Positions 54,489 to 64,000 of a stretch of 64,000 nt of DNA are shown here, one piece after another. Position numbers and translations under genes: made by a program. The stretch lies in contig OZ017795.1 of assembly GCA_963969395.1 (NCBI GenBank), positions 35,011,063 to 35,075,062 on the forward strand, given 5' to 3'. The DNA is from Pseudoscleropodium purum. Taxonomy: Eukaryota > Streptophyta > Bryopsida > Hypnales > Brachytheciaceae. The notes under the pieces were generated by a model. It was not told the DNA's origin. It ran no database searches and worked only from the letters and a program-made list of their open reading frames with translations. The stretch's first letter is position 1; every line of letters begins with the position of its first letter.

Positions 54489-55175
54489 TTACTCCTCAGG
54501 TATGGTAAAATCCATGAGAGATTGATGAAAGCCGTGAGTCATAAAAAATGATGAGATACCTGTGGACTGCATTACCCGATTATTCAATGCCATCATTGCT
54601 ATTGGCAACTGAAGAGCCCAATCGTCTTGTTCAAATGTAGTGAAGATGCGAAGGTATGTTTCAAGCTCTTGATTGGCATGCTCCGTTGCACCATCCGTCT
54701 CTGGATGAAAGGCTGTCGACAATCTCCGTGTGATCTTCAGCAATCGACACACTTCTCCCCACATCATACTCACAAATTCACTTCTGCGGTCGGAAATGAT
54801 TGCGGTCGGTAGTCCGTGATGTTGAAAAACTTGCTCTAAGAGTTTTTGAGCCACATCAATAGCACGAATTTCCTTCATTGGTACAGCAATGATGGATTTG
54901 GACAAACGGTCCGTCACAAGATATTCGTATAACTGTTACTTGGTGCCAAGCCGGTAATAAAGTCGATGGAAAGTTCCGTCCACATTCGTGCGGGAATTGG
55001 CATAGGTTTTAATAAACCTTGCTTTTACTCACACCAAATCTTAGATTTTTCACAGACATTACAATTTCGTACAAATCTTCGAACGTCTTGAGTCATTCCA
55101 GGCCACGTATATTCACGTGCGAGCAAGTCTCGTGTTCCTTCACGACCTAGATGTCCAACCAATGGTGAGTCATGA
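54489..55175 (-). pseudogene. Integrase (zinc finger plus catalytic core), broken
   Basis: Upstream, in a separate frame, are the HHCC zinc-finger words GHLGREGTRDLLAREY and RNCNVCEKSK (about 55,040-55,170). A core frame at 54,489-54,917 has TDRLSKSIIAVPM, ISDRRSEFVS (second acidic residue) and STAFHPETDGATEHAN (catalytic Glu region). A frame change near 54,920-55,040 and stops after 54,489 disable it. Confidence 0.85.
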
Positions 55176-55306
55176 ATAAACTGAATCAATCACGTTCAAA
55201 GTGGTTCGTACGCCGGTATCCATATTCGTCCACGCCAACGTAGCCGATGGGCTCCATCTACAGAGCATTCACTAATTGTGATCGGTAGGCCCCATTCTTT
55301 TGGTAG

Positions 55307-56449
55307 TCAGCGTTCGCCATCCATAACAGCCTTCCGCATCTTCCAATATCGATGATTCGTTTTGAGTCCAGCATCCCACAATGCAATCATCTCTGCATCT
55401 GCAAATGGAAATATGGGACGTGGTGTCATCATTGACTCCGTAGCCGCGATTTCCTTTTCCGAATCCGCATCGCCATCTTTTATCCATGTGGATTTTGCAA
55501 CCACTTTCAAAGCGTTACCATCTCCTTCCAATAGTTGATGATGTCGGTTCATGATCCGATCATCATTCATATTGTTGGGAGTGTCTTGTTCGCGACGAGA
55601 AAGTGCGTCTGATTAAACTTGCTCTCTTCCAAGTTTCTTAACAAATATCACTGGGACTGCTGCAGGCGAATTGCTTACACAAATGAACCTATTGTCCAAC
55701 AGTTCCGTAAGAGTCTTGCGTAGTACCAATAGCTGATCCTTGGACATTGCAGGGATGTCGTCGTTGGTCTTCCCTTTAACAAGATTGATTTCGTGATTGA
55801 CCCCTTTCCTGTGTGGCGGTAACGACTTCGCGTCTTGCCGATCGAAAGCATCAATAACTAGTATCAACCAGTCTAGAGCATGTTGCGCAGGATCCTTGTA
55901 CACCTTTTGTTGGAGCGCCTTCTGAATGTCAACCAAGCTAGCAGTAAAAATCTGTACAGGTTCATCGCTAGCTTGCAAAGTCCGGATTGTTGCTGCTTGT
56001 ATTTCCCGAATTGGTTCCGATATAATGGGTCGAGTCTTGACGATCATCTTGAAAGGCTTCTGAATGCAAACTTCATCTTTAGCAGGTTGAATGCTAGCGT
56101 CATGTCGCTCCATCCAGCCTTTTCCAAAGATGACATTATCAATTTGTCCGGGAATAACATATGTAACAATCCTTTCTTCTATACCGTTGATATCAACTTT
56201 AAATGTTGCTATGCGTTGAATCATAGGTTGCTCCTTTATGGTTGTAACTTGTTCGAGGGGTCTTGGTTCGATTGGTGAAGAATCTAATCCGTTCTTCTTA
56301 ATAAATTGCTCAGACACAGTTGCGAAGCATTGGCATCCAGAGTCGCATAAAGCACGAGTGGATAAAATTGAATTGATCAAAATATCAATGTACATACCAT
56401 CCATGTCAAGATTCTTATGTGAACGCCAACTTTTCAACTTCAACAACAT
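55307..56449 (-). pseudogene. Protease, reverse-transcriptase stub and RNase H tail fused by deletion
   Basis: The frame opens with an aspartic protease region (ALCDSGCQCFATV, with the DSG triad). It runs into the start of reverse transcriptase (SPAAVPVIFVKK) and then, within a few codons, into the end of an RNase H region (SDALSRREQDTP) across an in-frame TAA at 55,613-55,615. The expected ~400 residues of palm, fingers and RNase H core, including the YxDD box, are absent. The frame continues in phase to about 55,307. Confidence 0.85.
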
Positions 56450-56484
56450 GCCTACACGCTTCCGACTGAGTCTTTTGCCGAAAG

Positions 56485-57461
56485 CTACTCGTTTTCCGAT
56501 CCCATCTCAGAGTCAGAAGTCTCCACCTCTTTGACCTCCTTTATGACAACATTACTCTTCTTTTTGACTGCGCGCACCTTTGTGGTCTTCTCTGCGTCTT
56601 CTTTTTTAATCTTTCCTTGGGCATCACCCTTCTTTGACGAATAATCATTTGCGCGGTGGCCACACTTCAAACATAAAAAACATCGACCTTCATGTCGGCA
56701 CTTCTCTTGTTCATCTGGCGTCAGGCGTCTTCGAAGCTTTCCTACTTGAACGGTAGGCATCCAATCCATCTCATCTCCATCGGGCCACACGCGATTTGTT
56801 GTTGCCATCGGAGATGCACGGCCTTTCTGATATTGAAGGCAATCGAGTTGAGAACCAACTACCAACAAAGCCTGCACAAAAGTGCCGTAGTGAACATACG
56901 TGACGGGCCCGATCATCGCGCATTGCATCTCCACGTTGAGAGCACCTCGAAGATATCCAATTTTCACCATGTCAAGAACCATGGTAAGCTGACTTTCACC
57001 AAGCTCTTTCTCAAACTTGGGCAAAAATGTTGCAAACGATTCTCTGCCTTGCTTCATCGCCTGAAGCCTATTCAACGCCCGCGCCGCTGCATTTGGGTCG
57101 ATAAAAACGCTGTCAAGATGCTGAACAACAGAACAAAAGTTCTTGCATCACAATCCGGTTGGTTTTGGTAGAATGATACTACCATCAACTGCACTTTTGC
57201 CTCCATCTTAGTGAACAAATACGCCGCTTGGTCTTGGGGTGTCCTGAGTACTGCCCCATCAATTCGAAGCTTGTTATCAGCTTCGACCTTCCACATCGGG
57301 TAGCTCTTCCAACTACCATCGAACTTCGAAATGTCCGGCAATCGTTTACGCAACGAAGGAGCAGTAACTCCATACTGCTGTTGTTGCAAAGATTGCGGCA
57401 TCATCTGTAACGAAGATGGACCTCCCAATTGCTTTTCAGCAAGTTCTGAACGCAACCTCAT
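56485..57461 (-). pseudogene. gag-like capsid/nucleocapsid region, frameshifted
   Basis: Two overlapping frames (57,461-57,072 and 57,075-56,485) together give a gag-like protein; the shift lies near 57,125. Near the end is a CCHC-type zinc knuckle, CFLCLKCGHRANDY, in which the last Cys is replaced by Tyr. A Lys/Glu-rich tail follows. Confidence 0.8.
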
Positions 57462-57748
57462 AATCTCCCATCGATAGTCCTCCTCCGTATATTCTTCTTA
57501 CTGTTGTTGCTGCAAGATCTCCTCGTTCTCCTCATTGAAAAGTGCGCTGTCTTCCATCTCCAAAAAGTAGACACGCCTCAACCAACGTCTTCAAGCTTCA
57601 CAAAGCTTTCCTTTGCGTCCTAGTTCTGTAGTCGTCTCCTATCGTTACTACAAGGGTGGATAAAGTCCTCAATCAACTCATCCAAGTTTTGCCGTTTGAA
57701 AAGCAAGGGTGGATTAAGCCCCTTCAAAGAGAGAGAATTTCTGGATTA

Positions 57749-57970
57749 TGTAAGAGTATAGATGTCAAAACAAACATATACTATTGAGTAAAATATAATA
57801 TTAATCCATAAATTAAGTTTACAATGAATAAGTGTTTACTTATATACTAATCTCTGTCTAGCTTTTACTTTAACTAACTAAAAGTAAACTTTAAGTTCTA
57901 TCTTTAAACTGAAATTATCTTAGACTAGCGAGTGTACATCCGAGCTTCTAACTGGGCTTAGCCCATGACA
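57749..57970 (-). repeat. 5' LTR of the chromovirus
   Basis: 222 bp with TG...CA ends, paired with the copy at 53,615-53,836. TTTTT follows it on the plus strand as the matching target duplication. The sequence just inside (TAATCCAGAAATTC on the minus strand) is not a standard TGG-starting primer site. Confidence 0.93.
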
Positions 57971-57975
57971 TTTTT

Positions 57976-59820
57976 TGACAATTGATTTCTTCAGAGATTA
58001 GTTCAGAGTACACCTATGGGACAGTTTTAGTGGTTTAGGAAGTCAATGTTTTAAAAAATCATAGAAACTTCATGTCACATCTGTAAAATCTAATTTTTTT
58101 TTATATTCATGATTTTTACTTGCTAATACTACAAAAATATTATTTTTTTAAAAAGCCTCCAACTATGTTGAATTATTTATACTTACGGATTTTGATGTTT
58201 CTATTGTAAGATTTGAAAATTTGTAACAATGTAAGTCTATAAGCAATAACTTTAAGTAATTTTGTATTGATTTGTGATTAAACAAAAGCTGTAGATTTTG
58301 AATTATAAATGACATTTGTAAGATTATATTTACAATTTCTATTTCCAACAATTATTTATGAATATCATTTGAAACTTGAATTTTTTTTCAAGAATTAAAT
58401 ATATAACTCTAAATATAAAAATTCATAAAAATAGATTTGAAAATAGATACATGAAGCTTAGTTTTAGAGGTAAAAAAAGATATGCTTCATGCCTTAAAAT
58501 ACTTCCAATATTCTATTTGTAGACAATTAATAAAATTTATTTTGGAAGATCCGCATAGCCGTACCATTCAAGTGTACGTTGTTAACAAAGTTTAAGTACC
58601 AAGAAAATTTTGATGGGTAAAAATATGTTCTTTTGAGATCTTGCAATGCTTAATCCAGCATGATTGAACATTTATTTTATGTTTAGATATATTGGTTTAT
58701 CTTATATTAGTAAAGATGCAAAATTAGTTTTACTTTTAAATTTCATTTTTGTAGAAATTAGTAGACTAAAGTAACATTTCAACATCCATGCACTAATTTT
58801 GAATAGTGTATCTTTGATAAATTAATGTCAAGTGCACTAATAAGACAAGTTAGTATAAACTTCATTTGTCTTTATGAAACCATTTAAAGTATGCGTGTCT
58901 ATTATAATTCTATTTTCAAATGCATTCCCTTCCTACATCTTTCAAACACCTTTCTAAGCACACAAATCTCGGACTCATATAGATAGAAGACACAATTAGA
59001 AGAAGGGTTGTAGTAGAATGTACACTTTATTTATCAAACACCCAAACTTAACTTTATGATGCTCTCAAACTTTTCTTGGTGGCCTAATTTTCATCTCTTC
59101 TATAGTTTAAGGGGTTAGACTCTACATTTTACCTCAAAAGTAATTTTTTCAAGTTAAAAAATGACTAATCATAATCAACTTGAATAAGAAAATAAAAATA
59201 GTAACTTAAAAAATCCCATACTTATAAACTTAATATTTTGAATTTTTCTTAAACTTATGAAAATCACACATATTAATCAATTTTTGAAGGGTAGATTTTT
59301 CATTTTTGGTTTCAAATTTTATTGCAAATTATTGGTCAATGTAATGGTAGATCTAACTTTATGGATATGATCTATAAGGAAATAGTAAATGTGGTCATGG
59401 ACATGAGACAATCTTAATGGCTACATATTAATGGGTTCATGAGACGGATTATAGTAGCTTGTGTATGGCAATAATCATTATAAAATACTTGAGATGGTCT
59501 TACTTTTTTAAAAAGCTGGTGTCAATGCATATTGTCACACTGTCACAAAGTAAAAATATCCCATCCCACTAGCAATTGAAATAGGAAATTAGTATTTGAC
59601 ATGATGGAAACTTCTATGCTAGGTAGGGGAGGCCATTAAATCTCTAATTTGAATGGAAAATCTCAATGAAATGAACCACTTCTAGTCTTCTACCACAACA
59701 ATGCTTTAACCTTAGTAATGGAAATGTACTTTCATTACAAGAAAAAGGGTATTTTAAGTATAGTCCTAGTAGTATAGTCTTTTAAGTAATGACCTTTAAG
59801 GCATCTTTATGGTAAAATTT
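57976..59820. other. AT-rich intergenic, no gene seen
   Basis: Strongly AT-rich sequence with no recognisable coding region. This was the insertion site of the retrotransposon; its other side continues left of 53,610. Confidence 0.6.
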
Positions 59821-59822
59821 TA

Positions 59823-61430
59823 CTAAAAATACATATCCAGCCAAATTGGAGGTATACATGATATCAAAAACAACCAATGATGTCTTTCCATTTCAATAAA
59901 TGGAAATAAGCTAGAGATTATTTGCCAAGGGGTGAAGTCATGAAGTTGGAAGTCCCATAAATGGCCAATGGTACATAACCCACTTTGAGCTAAAATTCTA
60001 GCCCTGTCAATAGAAAAGTTAAAATTTGAGGCAATATAGCTTGAAGACCACCATATGCTAGTTGTGAGAACTTCATCTGCATTAGTAGGGGATAATGGTT
60101 CAATGTATTTCACAGCCTTCCTCCAAGCACTTGTAATTCTATTCCAAACTCTAGAACCTCTCATGAACCAAGGTTATGAACCATAAGCCACGCTTGTGAG
60201 GGAACCAATATTCACACTTGGGTGAGGTTTCATTTTAGAGATTCTATATCGAAGAAGAGTTTTAAGATTTGTAATACTAGGCTCAATAGCAAATAAAATC
60301 CATTTTGCTAATAGAGCTATAAATGAGACCTCGAGGTCGAGAAGTATGAGACCTTCAATTTTCTTAGGGAGACAATAGTCTGTCCAACTAACGAGAGCTC
60401 TTGTTGTATGTTTAGTGCTACTCCAAAGGAAATTCCTTAGGAGGCCAAGGATGGTACGAATAGCTTGAAGGGAACCGCTCTAGATGGCTATAAAATAATA
60501 TAGCATGGACAAAAGTATTGTATTTACAATAGTCACTTGTCCTACTAGGGAAAGACATTGTGAGGTTCAATATGAGAAATTCTTCATTATCTTCTATTGA
60601 ATGAAGCCATCAATACCGTTGTCTCTAGTGTTATGCCAAAAGGGGCACCGAGAAGTTTGGATAGTAATCTTAGAGGAACCCATGTAAGGTTAAATCTGTC
60701 TATCCATGGGGGTTTGGTTTTTGAGGAAAACCAATAGGCAGTGCTTTTAGTCCAATTAATAGTGAATCTTAATGCTCCACCAAATTCTTGTAAAAGAGAG
60801 AGAATTTTGAAGGTCAAATTCTTATCCTCATATAGATAACCCAATATTATCAACATATTGTGATACCAATTGGGAGGAATCACTATCCGGGAGCGAGATG
60901 CTATGTATATGACCTAGATTTTGTTCGACTATAGTTGCCATATGTAGTGCCTCTCCTATAAGCAAAAATAAGTATAGTGCCAGTAGGCACCTCTAACATA
61001 CTTCTAATTGTATAGAAAAAGCCAAAGTAGGTTGGCCATTAATTAGGACTAATGTAGAGGCATTTTAAAGAAGCATCATTATGAGACGGGAGAAAGAGTC
61101 CAGAATTCCAATCTTTGTCATAACTCAAAGAAGAAAATCACATGATACTACATCATATGCTTTGGTGAAGTCCAACTTTAAGAAAATCAAGTCTTAATCT
61201 GAGTCCTTGGCCCACTGTATCATTTCATATAGTAGGAGAATGTTGCCTAGGATATGTCGAAAAGATAAGAAGGCAAATTGTTTAGGGCTAATGACATCCT
61301 TCGGTAACTTTTGGAGTCTAATCTGTATAGATTTAGCAACAATTATATTAGAGACATTCAATAAGATAATTGGTTGCCAATTAGAAAGATCAATCCGATA
61401 TTTTCTTTTTCATTACGTCAGCAATGTATA
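59823..61430 (-). pseudogene. LINE-type reverse transcriptase fragment, decayed
   Basis: Minus-strand frames, broken by stops and shifts, contain non-LTR reverse-transcriptase landmarks in the right order: FLKLDFTKAYDVV (about 61,145-61,195), IGEALH, a SQYVDN version of the catalytic (Y/F)xDD box (about 60,850), INWTKSTAYWFS and LLGAPFG (about 60,650-60,790), and a downstream RVWNRITSAWRKA / HLWDFQ region. The second Asp of the active site reads Asn, so it is inactive. The 5' part of the element is missing here. Confidence 0.8.
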
Positions 61431-61435
61431 AAATA

Positions 61436-61640
61436 GTGTACATTTTAGGAGGTGGATGCTATTAGTGACCATTGCATTTCAACTTCAAACATTTCTCAAC
61501 TATATACAACTACTTCCATGAAGCTCCAAAAAATGAAACAACTTGGGTTACATATCAATTCCATTTGTCTTTTAAGGAAAATCTATTGAAAAAATATATC
61601 AAGAAATATAACCTCTCCAAATTGATTATCAACCCTTAAC
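61436..61640 (-). repeat. Dispersed repeat unit shared with 19,300-19,490
   Basis: The reverse complement of this segment matches 19,300-19,490 on the plus strand through GATTTTCCTT.AAAGACAA.T.GAATTG, CCAAGTT.TTTCAT, TTTGGAGCTT and AATAGCATCCACCTCC. It sits exactly at the junction between the two LINE fragments. Confidence 0.65.
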
Positions 61641-63061
61641 ACCTTAGCATTTTGACATCTTATTTCTTGGTGACAAAGAGATTGGAACTCACATTTCTTT
61701 CTCATTACTACTTGGATGAAAGTCATCCTAATTTGTGGAGAATACATTATTGCTCAAGCACCAATATAACAAGGCCTAAGTCAATGAATGGATTGGAGTT
61801 TTTTCGAATAGCAATGACCCCCTTCCTGCTTTAACTTGGAAGAATCTAGTGCCCGATAATCCTATCCTTCTTCCTCATATTCAATCATTGACCTTTCCTA
61901 ATTAGTCTAGTATATTTTCTGTAGGAGCTACATCTTGGCAACTCGACAAATCCCCAATACTTGGTGGAGTTGTGGGTGTCACAGGATTTTTACAGTGCGT
62001 TCGGATCTCTTCAATTCAAAAAGGTAGTACTAGAACCCCTTATCTCATCTACTCAAGAGGTATTGCCATCGTCATTTCCTCGGGTCAAAACCTAGAGAAT
62101 GCGCATCAACCCTAGTATTGACACCAATTGCCCATGCTACAATTTAGGAGTTGAAGAATCCCCTTTACATAGATTTTATTCTTGCTAAAAAGCAATGGAG
62201 ATGTGGGACTATGCTCAATCTATCCTTTATCACCTTTGGGGCATTCAACCATGGATAGGTCCACATGTGCAATTGACTTTTGTCCAATGTATTTTTGGCT
62301 CCTCAATTGCTAGGCATTTTCAAGACATTAAGGCTATTTGGTCCCTTCTTTGAGGATCTATCTTTTGGATTATTTGGATTTCCTACAACAACAAGGTCTT
62401 TGCACAAAAACAATGGCCATTAGATGTCACTCACAAGGCCATCTGGGAGGCGCTTCTTGACTCAAGTTGTGCAATTCATATACGGACTCAACTTATTGTC
62501 ACCCACCAGCTGTAGAATGCGTTCTCAATCTGGGCCAAATTTGATAAAATTTGGTTCAAATCTTCAATTATTGCGTATAGGGTTGATACTCACATAGCAT
62601 TAGGAAAAATCTGAGCCTTGTGGAGGGCCATTAAGAAATCTGTTTTCGGTGCCCCATGGTGCAATTATAGGAAAATAAAAATATAATTTTTTTTGAAAAA
62701 ATAAATTTTTTTTTTAAAAAGTATGAAAACTTGACGTGGTGCTGACGTGGCACAAGTAATGCCACATCATCAGGGTTCATTTAAAAATAAAAAACTAAGG
62801 AATTTCCTCTCTAATCACACTAGGGTAGTTGCGGGCAATTTCAAATTGGCAAACCTTCTGAGGCCTGAAATTTTTTGTAATGTTTAGAACAAGAAGAGAC
62901 CCCCCTCTTGTCTCTCCTTCTAGGTTTTCTATTTTGGTTGGTTTCTTTTTCTGCTCTTATCTCTTCATTGTCCAACCTTGGTGGCTTGGTTGTTTTGTAC
63001 TTGGTTTCTTTTTTTTAATGCAATGGTTCTTTCCATTTGTTCAAAAATAAATAAATAAAAT
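61641..63061 (+). pseudogene. 3' part of a LINE on the plus strand, decayed
   Basis: Frames at about 62,190-62,640 read WDYAQSILYHLWGIQPW, IFWIIWISYNNKVFAQKQWP and THKAIWEALLDSS with stops between. This resembles the region after reverse transcriptase in plant LINEs. It ends at 62,950-63,061 with a GGTTGTTTTGTACTTGG-type 3' UTR and an AAATAAATAAATAAAA tail. It faces the opposite way to the fragment at 59,823-61,430, so two insertions are involved. Confidence 0.65.
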
Positions 63062-64000
63062 ACCTCTACATTAGAGGATATTTTTAGAGCTGAAGCACTT
63101 TGCAGACCTTTGCACCTACCTAATACCTAATGAGGACTCCCCCTTAATGTAAAAGGTGGGTGTAGGTTGGAACCTTACATTGATTGTGAATGTTACGTTT
63201 GACCTATTTGTACTCATCTAAGCTTCGTGTACACAAAAGGGAAGAATTCACTGAGGTCTGACAAACGCTGAACTCATTTGACATTGCTGGAGTGGAGTTG
63301 ACATCAATTCAGAATCAAACTCAACCACCCCTACCAACTCCAATTGCTCACTGTCAGTAGAGCTGAGTTGCTTTTATACCTTATCACCAAATTTCTACTA
63401 CATTTCAAAAACAAAAAAAATTCAAATTTTCTTGGGAAAATTTGAATTTACTGTGAGGTTATTAAGAAAAAAATGAAGAAAATTCTTATTGAATACAAAA
63501 TATACTAAAAAAGTTCTGACATTTTCACCATTAATAGATGTATATTATTGCGTATTAGATTGTGGTATAAACTAAAGTTACTGTGTCACCTGAAAATAAA
63601 TAAAAAATAAATAAAACTATGGTTGTAGGCCCAGAGTTTATAGGCCTATAAAATGTGGAAATTTGTGATTTTTTCAGAATTTGCAATTGAAGTAGGAACT
63701 ACACTTGATACCGTAATCTTCATTTCATTAGTTGAACTAATTTTTTTTTTAATATCATATTTATGGCTAAAATTTGTATCAAGAATAAATAGCAAAAAAT
63801 AGCAAAAATACATTGCAAAGGAGATCTGTAAATTTAGCATCTTTGTCTTTAGAAACGTCAATAATACCATAATGAGGGAAATCCAATTCAAAGTGTTATA
63901 ACTTTTACATTGATTGCCTAAATTTAATAAATAAAAAATTGTTGGAAATATGTGCTCTCTCTTTTAGTTTGTGTAGTAAAACTTTTAGATCAATACAAGA
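63062..64000. other. AT-rich intergenic to window end
   Basis: No gene, RNA or clear element is recognisable in the last 940 bp. Confidence 0.55.

Larger units (their letters stand above)
53615..57970 (-). mobile_element. Ty3/gypsy chromovirus, full LTR pair, internally deleted
   Basis: A 4,356-bp element bounded by two 222-bp LTRs and a TTTTT target duplication on each side. On the minus strand the order is 5' LTR (57,749-57,970), gag, protease, a short reverse-transcriptase remnant joined to an RNase H tail, integrase, chromodomain, 3' LTR (53,615-53,836). That is the Ty3/gypsy order, and the chromodomain marks it as a chromovirus. A purine-rich tract (GGAGGAGGAGGAGG on the minus strand) lies just before the 3' LTR. 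I see no standard tRNA-Met primer site after the 5' LTR. Frameshifts and stops break the coding part, and most of reverse transcriptase/RNase H is missing, so it is non-autonomous. Confidence 0.93.

Overview
The window is nuclear DNA from a land plant, most likely a moss or another bryophyte. It has three intron-containing nuclear genes of plant families, all with GT-AG introns: a plastid-type beta-amylase, a DUSP12/YVH1-type phosphatase and a FAP2-type chalcone-isomerase-fold protein. It also has telo-boxes (AAACCCTAA), a Ty3/gypsy chromovirus and non-LTR retroelement debris, in a very AT-rich intergenic background interrupted by GC-richer genic islands. The bryophyte assignment is inference from composition, gene spacing and the chromovirus; no single feature proves the species.

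Layout. 1-9,650 is AT-rich and gene-free. It includes a large imperfect inverted repeat (2,031-3,380) from a dispersed repeat family with relatives near 18.7-19.1 kb and 39.4-39.9 kb. 9,650-12,950 is a GC-richer island that looks transcribed but has no protein I recognise. 13,024-13,975 is an inverted-repeat element. 14,885-16,260 holds an unusual array of about 22 degenerate dyads of the form YCCNANTYGG. 16,550-24,880 is repeat-rich and gene-free. 24,883-30,354 (minus) is a seven-exon beta-amylase gene with a Stowaway-like MITE in intron 5 and triplicated repeats in intron 1. 32,112-34,826 (minus) is a six-exon DUSP12-like gene. Two long hairpin-forming inverted repeats lie at 35,050-36,050 and 36,712-37,165. 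40,880-45,764 (plus) is a FAP2-like gene with a large 5'-UTR intron carrying a triplicated repeat. 47,356-50,770 holds two divergently oriented intronless genes, each with a TATA box and each encoding a small protein with a C-[KR]-x-[FW]-x-C-x-[VI]-C motif; I do not recognise a described family. 52,006-52,268 is a GC-rich hAT-type MITE with an 8-bp target duplication. 53,615-57,970 is a complete LTR-to-LTR but coding-defective chromovirus on the minus strand, lacking most of its reverse transcriptase and RNase H. 59,820-63,060 contains two oppositely oriented, decayed LINE fragments.

How the genes relate. The beta-amylase (plastid starch breakdown) and the FAP2-like protein (predicted plastid fatty-acid binding) are both plastid-metabolism genes, but nothing suggests co-regulation. 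The phosphatase is a housekeeping protein of the YVH1 type. Recurrent themes are long inverted repeats and roughly 300-bp tandem triplications inside first introns. Exon boundaries were placed by hand from reading frame, family conservation and splice sites; transcript data would confirm them.
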